Notes: a model not told the origin generated them from the letters alone. Positions 7,356 to 14,986 are shown, numbered from the stretch's first letter. The stretch: 16,533 nt of DNA from Alphaproteobacteria bacterium (GCA_030425945.1 JAUHZL010000017.1:1-16533); one strand, 5' to 3'. Made by a program: numbers and translations.

Positions 7356-8230
7356 CCCCCGCCCCCACGACCGAGGCCGCCCGCCGCCGCAACGCGATCT
7401 GGCGCCTCGCGCTCGGCCTGCCGCTGGTGCTGGCCGTCTATGCCCTGTCGGTTGCCGGTCTGGCCGGGCTGCTGCGCCTCGCCACCGGCCCGGACGCGGT
7501 GTGGGACTGGTTCGCCCACATCCAGACCGCCGATGGCCCCGCCGCCACGCTGATGCTGCTCTTCACCTTCTCGGGTCTCGTCGCGGGCACACTGGCCGCG
7601 GGCGGGCTGCTGCACCGGCGCGGCGTCTTCGACCTCGCCGGTCCGCCCCGCGCGCTGGCCCGCGACCTCGCGCTCGGGCTCGGCGTCGCCGGGCCGCTGC
7701 TGCTGGCGGCGCTCGCGCTCGGGCTGATGCAGATCGACGTCAGCCCGAACCATGCCCCCATGCTGTGGCTGGCCCTGCTGCCGCTGGCGCTGCTCGGCCT
7801 CGCGGTGCAGACCGGGGCGGAGGAGCTGCTGTTCCGCGGCTACCTGCAAAGCCAGCTTGCCGCGCGTTTCCGCTCGCCCTGGGTCTGGATCCCGCTGCCC
7901 GCGCTGCTGTTCGGCGCGGCGCATTTCGATCCCGCCAGCGCGGGCGGGAACGCCATGGCGATCTTTGCCGCCGCAACGCTCTTCGGGCTCTTCGCCGCCG
8001 ACCTGACCGCGCGCACCGGCACCATCGGCGTCGCCTGGGGCTTCCACCTCGCCAACAACGCCTCGGCCCTGCTGCTGGTCGCCCTGCCCGACTCGATGCC
8101 CGGTCTCGCGCTCTACACCGCCGACGTGGCGCTGGCCGACAGCGGCACCGGCGTGCTGATCCTGCAGGACATGCTGACCACCACCGTGATCTGGGCGGCG
8201 CTGCGGCTGGCGCTGGCGCGTCGCGGCTGA
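7352..8230 (+). CDS. CPBP family intramembrane metalloprotease homologue
   Basis: A 292-residue polytopic membrane protein of the CPBP (CAAX protease/bacteriocin-processing, Rce1-like) family. Motif 1 is EELLFRGYL (157-165) with the paired glutamates and Arg162; motif 2 is FGAAHF (187-192) with His191; a later WGFHLANN (229-236) supplies His232 and Asn236. All catalytic residues of the family are therefore present, so it may be an active glutamate-type intramembrane protease. Around eight hydrophobic segments are visible. Bacterial members can serve in bacteriocin immunity, protein maturation or purely as chaperone-like partners, and no substrate is suggested here. Translation starts at a GTG that overlaps the lrgB stop by 4 bp (GTGA), implying co-expression with lrgAB. 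This partnership is unusual to my knowledge. Confidence 0.88.
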   Translation: MTPAPTTEAARRRNAIWRLALGLPLVLAVYALSVAGLAGLLRLATGPDAVWDWFAHIQTADGPAATLMLLFTFSGLVAGTLAAGGLLHRRGVFDLAGPPRALARDLALGLGVAGPLLLAALALGLMQIDVSPNHAPMLWLALLPLALLGLAVQTGAEELLFRGYLQSQLAARFRSPWVWIPLPALLFGAAHFDPASAGGNAMAIFAAATLFGLFAADLTARTGTIGVAWGFHLANNASALLLVALPDSMPGLALYTADVALADSGTGVLILQDMLTTTVIWAALRLALARRG

Positions 8231-8259
8231 TTGCAATTCGCCGCCGTAGTCTTTACCTC
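8231..8259 (+). promoter_or_regulatory. Weak candidate promoter for accD-folC
   Basis: In the 60-bp gap before accD, TTGCAA (8231-8236) and TACCTC (8254-8259) are 17 bp apart. The -10 matches the consensus poorly, so accD may instead be read through from the lrgA operon. GAGGA (8276-8280) serves as the accD ribosome binding site. Confidence 0.25.
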
Positions 8260-8290
8260 AGCCGCACCACGGCCCGAGGACCCAGCCCCC

Positions 8291-9238
8291 ATGAACTGGA
8301 TCACCAACTACGTCCGCCCCAAGATCAACTCGCTCTTCTCGCGCCGCGAGATGCCCGAGAACCTGTGGACGAAGTGCGACGAATGCGGAACGATGCTGTT
8401 CCACCGCGAGCTGAGCGACAACCTCAATGTCTGCCCGTCCTGCGGTCATCACATGGGGATTTCGCCGCGCGACCGATTCACCGCCCTGTTCGACGGCGGC
8501 GTGTTCTCCGAGGTGAAGGTGCCCGCGCCGATCGCCGATCCGCTGCAGTTCCGCGACCAGAAACGCTACCCCGAGCGGATGAAGGCGGCCCAGCGCGACA
8601 CCGGCGAGACCGAGGCGATGCTGGTCGGCGAGGGCGAGATCGGCCGCACACCGATCGTGGCCGCCGCGCAGGACTTCTCGTTCATGGGCGGCTCGATGGG
8701 CATGTATGTCGGCAACGCGATCATCGCGGCCGCCGAACGCGCGGTCGAGCGCAAGTGCCCGCTGCTCCTGTTCTCGGCGGCCGGCGGCGCGCGGATGCAG
8801 GAAGGCATCCTGTCGCTGATGCAGATGCCGCGCACCACCGTGGCCATCCAGATGCTGCGCGAGGCGCGGCTGCCCTACATCGTCGTGCTGACCCATCCGA
8901 CCACGGGTGGCGTGACCGCCTCCTACGCGATGCTGGGCGACGTGCAGATCGCCGAGCCGAACGCGCTGATCTGCTTCGCCGGCCCGCGCGTGATCGAACA
9001 GACGATCCGCGAGAAGCTGCCCGAAGGGTTCCAGCGCGCGGAATACCTGCTCGACCACGGGATGCTCGACCGGGTGACGCCGCGCACCAAGATGCGGGAC
9101 GAACTCATCACCATCGTCCGGATGCTGATGCGCGAGCCGCCCGCGATCCGGGGTGACCTGCCCGCCCCCGCCGACGAGCCCGCGCTGGCCGCGCCCGAGG
9201 CCCCGGCCGAGGCGCCCCCCGCCGCGCCCAAGGCCTGA
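8291..9238 (+). CDS. accD: Acetyl-CoA carboxylase carboxyltransferase, beta subunit
   Basis: AccD pairs with AccA to transfer the carboxyl group from carboxybiotin to acetyl-CoA, forming malonyl-CoA for fatty acid synthesis in the cytoplasm. The 315-residue product begins MNWITNYVRPKI and has the four-cysteine zinc finger CDEC...CPSC (Cys29, 32, 48, 51). The crotonase-like carboxyltransferase fold follows, with FSAAGGARMQEG and HPTTGGVTASYAMLGD, the oxyanion-hole and CoA-binding regions. The conserved core ends near residue 286, and 29 Ala/Pro/Glu-rich residues follow (287-315), a low-complexity tail that appears dispensable. The ATG at 8291 has GAGGA 10 nt upstream. folC follows after 34 bp, a pairing common in Rhodobacterales and other proteobacteria. 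Confidence 0.97.
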   Translation: MNWITNYVRPKINSLFSRREMPENLWTKCDECGTMLFHRELSDNLNVCPSCGHHMGISPRDRFTALFDGGVFSEVKVPAPIADPLQFRDQKRYPERMKAAQRDTGETEAMLVGEGEIGRTPIVAAAQDFSFMGGSMGMYVGNAIIAAAERAVERKCPLLLFSAAGGARMQEGILSLMQMPRTTVAIQMLREARLPYIVVLTHPTTGGVTASYAMLGDVQIAEPNALICFAGPRVIEQTIREKLPEGFQRAEYLLDHGMLDRVTPRTKMRDELITIVRMLMREPPAIRGDLPAPADEPALAAPEAPAEAPPAAPKA

Positions 9239-9272
9239 CCCGCGCCCCACCCCGCAGAACGCGAGAACACCC

Positions 9273-10544
9273 GTGCCCGTCTCCTCCGACCGTCTTCTGG
9301 CCCGGATGCTCGAGCTGCATCCGAAACTGATCGACCTGACCCTCGACCGGGTGCATCGGCTGCTCGAGGCGACCGGCCATCCCGAACGCGCCCTGCCGCC
9401 GGTGATCCATGTCGCGGGCACCAACGGCAAGGGCTCGACGCTGGCGATGATCCGGGCCGGGCTGGAAGCGGGCGGCGAGACCTGCCACGTCTATACCTCG
9501 CCGCATCTCGCCCGCTTCCACGAGCGCATCCGCCTCGCGGGCACGCTGATCGCGGAAGACGCCCTGTCGCAGATCCTCGACGACTGCCTCGCCGCGAACG
9601 GCAGCACGCCGATCACGTTCTTCGAGATCACCACCGTCGCCGCCTTCCTCGCCTTCGCGCGCACCCCGGCGGACTGGACCCTGCTGGAGGTCGGCCTCGG
9701 CGGGCGGCTCGACGCCACGAACGTGATCGACAGCCCCCGGCTGACCATCATCACGCCCGTCGACCTCGACCACCAGCAGTTCCTCGGCGAGACCGTGGCT
9801 GCCATCGCGGGCGAGAAGGCCGGCATCCTCAAGCGCGGCGTGCCCTGCGTGGTCGCGCCGCAGCACGAGGACGCGCTGGACGTGATCGAGGCCCGCGCCG
9901 CGAAGCTGGGCGCGCCGCTGCTGGTGCACGGCCAGCACTGGCACGTCACCACCGAGCACGGACGCCTCGTCTACCAGGACGAGGACGGGCTTCTCGACCT
10001 GCCGCTGCCGGTGCTGCCCGGTCCGCACCAGGTCCAGAACGCCGGGACCGCCCTCGCCGCGCTGCGCGCCCTCGGCAAGGGCGACGCCGCCGCCGAGGCC
10101 GCGATGACCCGCGCCGAGTGGCCCGCCCGGATGCAGCGCCTGCGGCACGGACCGCTGGTCGAGGCGGCAGGTTCCTGCGAGCTCTGGCTTGACGGCGGGC
10201 ACAACCCGGCGGGCGGGCGCGCGGTCGCCGCCACGCTGCGCGGGATGCCGTCGCGCCCGACGCACCTCGTCTGCGGGATGCTCGGCACCAAGGACGTGCA
10301 GGGCTATCTCGCGCCCCTCGCCCAGGTCGCCGACAGCCTGACCGCTGTCACCATCCCCGACAGCGACGCGACCCTGCCCGCCGACGTGACCGCGGGCCAC
10401 GCCCGCGCCGTCGGCCTGCCTGCCGCCACCGCGGAGACCACGCTGGCCGCCGTCACCCAGCTTGCCGCCGCCCATCCCGGCGCGCGACTGCTGATCTGCG
10501 GATCGCTCTATCTCGCCGGTGACGTGCTGAAGGAGAACGGCTGA
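9273..10544 (+). CDS. folC: Bifunctional dihydrofolate synthase / folylpolyglutamate synthase
   Basis: FolC adds glutamate to dihydropteroate and then extends the polyglutamate tail of folates, with ATP. The 423-residue protein has the Mur-ligase P-loop HVAGTNGKGS (46-55), the folate-family motif YTSPHLARFHERI (74-86), EVGLGGRLDATN (139-150), GEKAGILK (180-187), and the C-terminal DGGHNPAG that marks the Mur-ligase C domain. Length is normal (about 420). I chose the GTG at 9273 because its product, PVSSDRLLARMLELHPK, resembles the start of other alphaproteobacterial FolC proteins; an ATG 11 codons later would trim this. No strong ribosome binding site precedes the GTG, so translation may depend on accD. 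The gene converges on zapE. Confidence 0.95.
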   Translation: MPVSSDRLLARMLELHPKLIDLTLDRVHRLLEATGHPERALPPVIHVAGTNGKGSTLAMIRAGLEAGGETCHVYTSPHLARFHERIRLAGTLIAEDALSQILDDCLAANGSTPITFFEITTVAAFLAFARTPADWTLLEVGLGGRLDATNVIDSPRLTIITPVDLDHQQFLGETVAAIAGEKAGILKRGVPCVVAPQHEDALDVIEARAAKLGAPLLVHGQHWHVTTEHGRLVYQDEDGLLDLPLPVLPGPHQVQNAGTALAALRALGKGDAAAEAAMTRAEWPARMQRLRHGPLVEAAGSCELWLDGGHNPAGGRAVAATLRGMPSRPTHLVCGMLGTKDVQGYLAPLAQVADSLTAVTIPDSDATLPADVTAGHARAVGLPAATAETTLAAVTQLAAAHPGARLLICGSLYLAGDVLKENG

Positions 10545-10566
10545 CGCCGGCAATGCTGCGCTGCAG

Positions 10567-10610
10567 TACCGACGTGATACCGACGTGGAACCGACGCGAT
10601 ACCGCGGTCA
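10567..10610. repeat. Four tandem 11-bp degenerate repeats
   Basis: Four consecutive 11-mers lie head to tail: TACCGACGTGA, TACCGACGTGG, AACCGACGCGA and TACCGCGGTCA. The first two differ at one base; the third and fourth are more diverged. The array sits in the 63-bp gap between the convergent folC and zapE genes, and the last copy includes the zapE stop codon (TCA at 10608-10610 on the plus strand). The period is close to one helical turn, so proteins bound to each copy would face the same side. No T-rich intrinsic terminator is visible in the gap. Confidence 0.8.
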
Positions 10611-11717
10611 GTCCGGCACCGCCGTCGCCGCGTCCCCGCGGCCCCAGTCGGCCCCCTGCATCTCGCGCAGACGGCTGGCGGTGCGCTCGAACTCGAAGGT
10701 GCCCTCGCCCTCGACATAGAGCATTTCCGGCACCGCCGCGGCACTGGCGATCAGCGTCACCTTCGCCTCGTAGAGCGCGTCAATCAGCGTCACGAAGCGC
10801 TTGGCCTCGTTGAAATTGGCCCGGCTCAGGCGTGGAATCCCGTCGAGGATCAGCACCCGCACCGCCTCGGCCAGCGCCAGATAATCGCCCGGCCCGAGCG
10901 GCTTGCCGCAGAGATCCCAGAAGCTCAGCCGCGCTACCCCGTTGTGAAAATGTGGGATTTCCAGCACGCGCCCCTTCACGGTCAGGCGCAGCCCGTCCGG
11001 ATCGCCGCCCGACAGGTCCGTCCAGATCGCATCCAGCCGCGCCCGGGCCGCCCCGTCGGCAGGCACGAAATACCGCGGCGCGCCCTCCAGCCGGTTCTGC
11101 CGGTAGTCGGTCTCGCTGACGAGGTGATGCACGGTCAGCTTCTCGGACAGGAGCCGGATGAAGGGCAGGAACAGGTCCCGGTTCAGCCCGTCCTTGTACA
11201 GGTCGTCCGGCACCCGGTTCGAGGTCGTGACGATCACAACCCCCGCATCGAACAGCATCTGGAACAACCGCCCCACCAGCATCGCGTCGGTGATGTCGGT
11301 AATCTGCATTTCATCGAAACACAGCAGCCGCAGGTCCCGCGCGATGTCCCGCGCGACCGGCACGAGGGCATCGTCGACACCGGTCTTGCGCGCCTCGTGC
11401 AGGGCGACGTGGACCTCCTGCATGAAGGCGTGGAAGTGCACCCGGCGCTTGGCCTCGACCGCGACATGGGCATGGAACAGGTCCATCAGCATCGACTTGC
11501 CGCGCCCGACCCCGCCCCAGAGATAGGCGCCCCGACGACCTTCGGGCGGCTTCGGCTTCGACATCCGCCAGAGGATCGAGCGCTTCGGCGGCTCGGCCTC
11601 GGCGACCTGCCGCACCTCGTCGAGCACCCGGAGCGCAGCGAGTTGCGCCGCATCGGCGTGCAGCGTGCCCTCGGCAACGCGGGCGTGGTAGAGTTCGGTC
11701 AGGCTCTGGCGCGACAT
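10608..11717 (-). CDS. zapE: Cell division ATPase ZapE / AFG1-like ATPase
   Basis: A 369-residue P-loop ATPase of the AFG1/LACE1 family, named ZapE in bacteria, where it associates with the division ring in E. coli. Walker A is GGVGRGKS (68-75) and Walker B is LLCFDEMQ (131-138). Other family blocks are FHAFMQEVH (95-103), VVIVTTSNRVPDDLY and HNGVARLSFWDLCGKPLG, and a C-terminal arginine finger-like FNEAKRFVTLIDALY. Length matches the family (about 370). The ATG at 11717 has AGGAGAGG upstream. The gene stands alone, convergent with folC and divergent from the MFS gene. The role in alphaproteobacteria may be nearer to mitochondrial AFG1 (membrane protein quality control) than to E. coli ZapE; the sequence does not decide. 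Confidence 0.95.
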   Translation of the reverse strand: MSRQSLTELYHARVAEGTLHADAAQLAALRVLDEVRQVAEAEPPKRSILWRMSKPKPPEGRRGAYLWGGVGRGKSMLMDLFHAHVAVEAKRRVHFHAFMQEVHVALHEARKTGVDDALVPVARDIARDLRLLCFDEMQITDITDAMLVGRLFQMLFDAGVVIVTTSNRVPDDLYKDGLNRDLFLPFIRLLSEKLTVHHLVSETDYRQNRLEGAPRYFVPADGAARARLDAIWTDLSGGDPDGLRLTVKGRVLEIPHFHNGVARLSFWDLCGKPLGPGDYLALAEAVRVLILDGIPRLSRANFNEAKRFVTLIDALYEAKVTLIASAAAVPEMLYVEGEGTFEFERTASRLREMQGADWGRGDAATAVPD

Positions 11718-11898
11718 GTCCCTCTCCTAGCGCCCGGCGCCAGCGGACGGAAGGGCATCACGCCGGGGGCCCGTGCAGGCCGGGGCGCACCGGGCCGGTC
11801 TCGCTTCAGCAATTCTTAATCCTGTCAGCAAGACTTCTGATTTGACGGGTCATCGAATTCCGGCAAAGACGGGCCACCAGCCCCCGGAGATCCCCGTC
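11718..11898. other. Divergent zapE / MFS intergenic region
   Basis: No gene is seen in these 181 bp. The zapE-proximal half is very GC-rich and contains an imperfect stem (GCCCGTGC at 11769-11776 and GCACCGGGC at 11787-11795). Bases 11805-11850 form a marked AT-rich patch with two copies of TCAGCAA 19 bp apart (11806-11812 and 11825-11831), the likely promoter and operator zone. Confidence 0.5.
11825..11870 (+). promoter_or_regulatory. Candidate promoter and operator for the MFS gene
   Basis: TCAGCAAGACTTCTGA (11825-11840) is an imperfect dyad with TCAG/CTGA ends. It abuts TTGACG (11842-11847), a good -35 hexamer; 17 bp later is AAAGAC, a poor -10. The layout would let a repressor bound to the dyad block polymerase, but this is pattern inference. 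Confidence 0.3.
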
Positions 11899-13158
11899 AT
11901 GCCCCAGCGCAGCCCGCTCATCACCCCCGTCCTGATCGGGGGTTGTATCGTCCTGATGATGGGCTTCGCGATCCGCGCGAGCTTCGGCGTGTTCCAGATC
12001 CCGATTGCCGAGGAGTTCGGCTGGCCGCGGGCCGAGTTCTCGCTGGCCATCGCGATCCAGAACCTGGCCTGGGGGATCGGGCAGCCGATCTTCGGCGCCA
12101 TCGCGGAGCGGTTCGGGGACCGTCGCGCCATCGTCCTCGGGGCGGTCTGCTACGCGCTGGGACTGGTGCTCTCGGCCTTCGCGATCACCCCCGGCAGCAT
12201 GCAGCTTCTCGAAATCCTCGTCGGCTTCGGCATCGCGGGCATGGGCTTCGGGGTGATCCTTGCCATCGTCGGACGGGCGGCCAGCGACGAGAACCGGTCG
12301 ATGGCGCTCGGCATCACCACCGCCGCGGGCTCGGTCGGCCAGATCATCGGCGCGCCGCTGGCCGAAGGGCTGCTGGCGCATTTCCCGTGGCAGACGGTCT
12401 TCCTGATCTTCGCCGCAATCATCCTCGCCGCGCTCTTCGCCCTGCCGATGATGCGCAGCCCCGCCCCGGCCACGAAAGCGGAGCTGGAAGAGAGCATGGG
12501 CCAGATCCTCGGCAAGGCCGCGCGCGACCCGAGCTACGCGATGATCTTCCTCGGCTTCTTCTCCTGCGGCTACCAACTCGCCTTCATCACCGCGCATTTC
12601 CCGGCCTTCGTGACCGAGCTTTGCGGCCCCATCGACCCGGCGGGCACGCTGGCGGGCCTCGGGGTGACGACGACCAGCGCGCTCGGCGCGGTGTCGATCG
12701 CACTGATCGGGCTGGCGAACATCGGCGGCACGGTTCTGGCCGGCTACCTCGGCAAGAGCTTCCCCCGGAAGTACCTTCTGGCCGCCATCTACGCCGGGCG
12801 GACCGTGGTCGCCGCCGTGTTCATCCTGATGCCGATCACGCCCGAGTCGGTGATCATCTTCTCGCTGCTGATGGGTGCGCTGTGGCTGGCGACGGTGCCG
12901 CTGACCTCGGGCCTCGTGGCCTACATCTATGGCCTGCGCTACATGGGCACACTCTACGGGATCGTGTTCTTCAGCCACCAGCTGGGCGGCTTCCTCGGTG
13001 TGTGGCTGGGCGGCAAGCTCTACGACATCTACGGCGACTACACGCTGGTGTGGTGGATCGGCGTCGGCGTCGGGGCCTTCAGCGCCATCGTCCACCTGCC
13101 GATCCGAGAAAAGCCGCTGCCCGTGGCAACGCCCCCGGCCCCGGCGGCTGCGGCCTAG
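11899..13158 (+). CDS. Major facilitator superfamily transporter, monocarboxylate-transporter-like
   Basis: A 419-residue membrane protein with about twelve hydrophobic helices in two halves separated by a hydrophilic loop near residues 190-210 (SPAPATKAELEESMGQ). The loop between helices 2 and 3 carries an MFS motif A variant, GAIAERFGDRRAI (66-78). The N-terminal GVFQIPIAEEFGWPRAEFSLA resembles MFS proteins of the monocarboxylate/oxalate-formate porter branch, so a small organic acid is a reasonable but unproven substrate. The C-terminus ends in a Pro/Ala-rich tail. The ATG at 11899 has GGAGA (11886-11890) at good spacing; a longer frame from 11773 adds a hydrophilic stretch that is unlikely to be translated. 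It is a single-gene unit whose stop overlaps the stop of the convergent hydrolase gene. Confidence 0.9.
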   Translation: MPQRSPLITPVLIGGCIVLMMGFAIRASFGVFQIPIAEEFGWPRAEFSLAIAIQNLAWGIGQPIFGAIAERFGDRRAIVLGAVCYALGLVLSAFAITPGSMQLLEILVGFGIAGMGFGVILAIVGRAASDENRSMALGITTAAGSVGQIIGAPLAEGLLAHFPWQTVFLIFAAIILAALFALPMMRSPAPATKAELEESMGQILGKAARDPSYAMIFLGFFSCGYQLAFITAHFPAFVTELCGPIDPAGTLAGLGVTTTSALGAVSIALIGLANIGGTVLAGYLGKSFPRKYLLAAIYAGRTVVAAVFILMPITPESVIIFSLLMGALWLATVPLTSGLVAYIYGLRYMGTLYGIVFFSHQLGGFLGVWLGGKLYDIYGDYTLVWWIGVGVGAFSAIVHLPIREKPLPVATPPAPAAAA

Positions 13159-14078
13159 AGAAAGTCGTCCGAGACCTCTGCGAACATCTGCACCACGGCC
13201 TCCGGGTGGGTGTGCGGCAGGCCGTGCCCGGCCTCGTCAACGACCAGCTGGATGGCTTCCGGGTTCAGCTCCTCCAGGGCCTCCGAGGCGGCAATGGGGA
13301 TGACGAGGTCCTGACCGCCCCAGACCACGCCGACCGGGATCGAGGCGCGGGCGATCCGCGCCAGCTCCTGGTCATAACCGCCGTCGAGCGTATGGCGCAG
13401 GCTCGACAGGACCGCGGGCCCGTAGCCCCGCCGCCGCATCGCCGCGAGCAGGCGCGCCCGGAAGTCCGGCACGGCGCTGACGGCGCGATCCTCGCGGGCC
13501 TGCCGGACCAGCCGCGCCACGCCGAGGCCGCGCATCAGCCAGTCCCCGAAGACCGGCCAGTCGCGCATGATCCGGTCGAAGCGGCGCGGGGCGTAGCGCT
13601 GGGTCGCGGGCGCGACGAGGCCGAGGTAGTCCACCCGGTCGGGATCCCGCGCCGCAAAGGCCGCGGCGATGCAGGCCCCCATGGAATAGCCGATCAGAGA
13701 GACCCGGTCGCGCACGCCGAGCACCGCCAGCAACCCGTCGAGCTGGGCCACGAACAGCTCGGGCGTCTGGTCGCGCACCGGCATGTCGGAATATCCCCGT
13801 CCCCAGAGATCGTAGCGCAGCACCCGGAAGCCCAGACCCGCCAAACCCGGCACGGCGGCATCCCAGACGAAGCTGGGCGTCGTCAGCCCGTGGATCAGCA
13901 CCACGACCGGTCCGCCCTCCGGGCCGTCCCAGCGGTAATGGGTGGCGCCGTCCTCGAGCGCAGCGAACTCGCCGGGCGCCTCGGCCTGCATCACGGCATC
14001 GACGGGCGGGCGCAGGGCTTCACGCAGGAACGGGGCCACCGCCAGGGCCAGCAGGAGAAGGCCCGCCAGCCAGAGCAT
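13155..14078 (-). CDS. Membrane-anchored alpha/beta hydrolase
   Basis: A 307-residue alpha/beta-hydrolase. The N-terminal 18 residues (MLWLAGLLLLALAVAPFL) form an uncleaved anchor or signal peptide, suggesting attachment to the membrane. The oxyanion-hole segment is LIHGLTT (61-67), the nucleophile elbow is GYSMGA with Ser132, and the other triad members are Asp257 (GGQDLVIP) and His285 (DEAGHGLPH). A cap of about 70 residues lies between strands (155-240). The YDLWGRGYSD block (89-98) resembles haloperoxidase/esterase-type members such as MhpC-like hydrolases, but substrate cannot be assigned. It is the last gene of the fghA run: its ATG shares one base with the preceding stop (TGATG), so translational coupling is likely, and the Shine-Dalgarno sequence is weak. 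Confidence 0.9.
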   Translation of the reverse strand: MLWLAGLLLLALAVAPFLREALRPPVDAVMQAEAPGEFAALEDGATHYRWDGPEGGPVVVLIHGLTTPSFVWDAAVPGLAGLGFRVLRYDLWGRGYSDMPVRDQTPELFVAQLDGLLAVLGVRDRVSLIGYSMGACIAAAFAARDPDRVDYLGLVAPATQRYAPRRFDRIMRDWPVFGDWLMRGLGVARLVRQAREDRAVSAVPDFRARLLAAMRRRGYGPAVLSSLRHTLDGGYDQELARIARASIPVGVVWGGQDLVIPIAASEALEELNPEAIQLVVDEAGHGLPHTHPEAVVQMFAEVSDDFL

Positions 14079-14986
14079 CAGCCGCGCACCGCGTCGAGAA
14101 TGTAGCGCGCCGTCATCAGGTCGAGATGCGCGCCGCCTCCGTTCTTGGCCAGCGTGATCTCTTCCGGCCCCCGCCGGGCAAACCGGCCGGACGGCAGGTC
14201 GTAGAAGTCCGCAAGGATGTCTTCCGGGCTCAGCACGCCGGCCTGCAGCGGGATCTCGATCTCGCCGATATGGCCCATCGTCGTCTTGCGGCTGTCGACG
14301 AAAATCCGCGCCCGGCGCAGGGTAGCGTCATCGACCTCGCGCATGTCGGGACGGTAGGCCCCGATCAGGTCGAGATGCGTGCCCGGCGTCAGCCACGCGC
14401 CCTCGATCACCGGCGCGGTCGCCATCGTGGCGGTGGCGATGATGTCGGCGCGGGCACAGGCGGCGGGCAGGTCGTCCACGACGCGCACCCTTGGTCCGGC
14501 CAGCGGCTCGGCCCGGGCGCGCGTGCGGTTCCAGACCTCGAACCGGGCGTCGGGGAAGCCTGCGCCATAGGCCTCGATCAGCGAGGCGGCGACGGTCCCG
14601 GCGCCGACGATCAGGATGGTCTCGACGTTCGGCGGCGCGAGGCGCAGCGCCGACAGGAGCGAGTCGCCCGCGGTCTTCCACTTGGTCACCAGCTTGAAGT
14701 CGAGCAGCGCGACCGGGTGCCCCTCGGCATCGTCGTAGAGCATCACGCCGCCGTCGACCGACGCCTTGCCCCGGGCGGTGTTGCCGGGGAAGATCGTTGC
14801 GGTCTTGACGGCGATGCCCAGCCCGTCGATCCATGCGGCGCGGTTCAGCACCGTGTCGCTGCCCCGGTAAAGGAACCCGTCGGTCACCTCGGCCACCGGC
14901 AGGCTGTGCCCGGCGGTCAGCGCCTCGGTCAGCGCGATCCAGTCGAGCCGGGCTTCGGCGTCGGGTCCGATCACGGTCAGGGTCAT
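14078..14986 (-). CDS. Ornithine cyclodeaminase / mu-crystallin family NAD(P)-dependent enzyme
   Basis: The 302-residue product has the fold signature of the OCD/mu-crystallin family: conserved Lys61 in KTATIFPGN (61-69), Rossmann loop VGAGTVA (127-133), and IGAYRPDMREVDD (208-220). Automatic annotation would probably say ornithine cyclodeaminase. However, in true cyclodeaminases the last block reads GGD-x-PGK, with the Asp being catalytic; here it reads GAY-RPDMRE, as in mu-crystallin (GAS-RPDWRE), so a ketimine/imine reductase or amino-acid dehydrogenase activity is more likely. Cytoplasmic; no signal peptide. The ATG at 14986 is set by a strong AGGAGGAG. It overlaps the HAD gene by 4 bp (ATGA) and the hydrolase by 1 bp. 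Confidence 0.88.
   Translation of the reverse strand: MTLTVIGPDAEARLDWIALTEALTAGHSLPVAEVTDGFLYRGSDTVLNRAAWIDGLGIAVKTATIFPGNTARGKASVDGGVMLYDDAEGHPVALLDFKLVTKWKTAGDSLLSALRLAPPNVETILIVGAGTVAASLIEAYGAGFPDARFEVWNRTRARAEPLAGPRVRVVDDLPAACARADIIATATMATAPVIEGAWLTPGTHLDLIGAYRPDMREVDDATLRRARIFVDSRKTTMGHIGEIEIPLQAGVLSPEDILADFYDLPSGRFARRGPEEITLAKNGGGAHLDLMTARYILDAVRG

Noticed and set aside
6321..8236. Long minus-strand frames opposite lrgAB and the CPBP gene
   Set aside because: Gln/Gly/Arg-rich shadow translations with no motif; the plus-strand frames carry clear family motifs and coupled starts.
11806..13095. A 429-codon minus-strand frame opposite the MFS gene
   Set aside because: The product is almost entirely charged (Asp, Glu, Arg, His, Gln), which is what an antisense reading of hydrophobic transporter codons gives.
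11943..14105. A 720-codon plus-strand frame spanning the MFS gene and the hydrolase
   Set aside because: It is out of frame with the MFS gene and antisense to the hydrolase. Its Arg/Asp/Gly-rich product lacks any domain.
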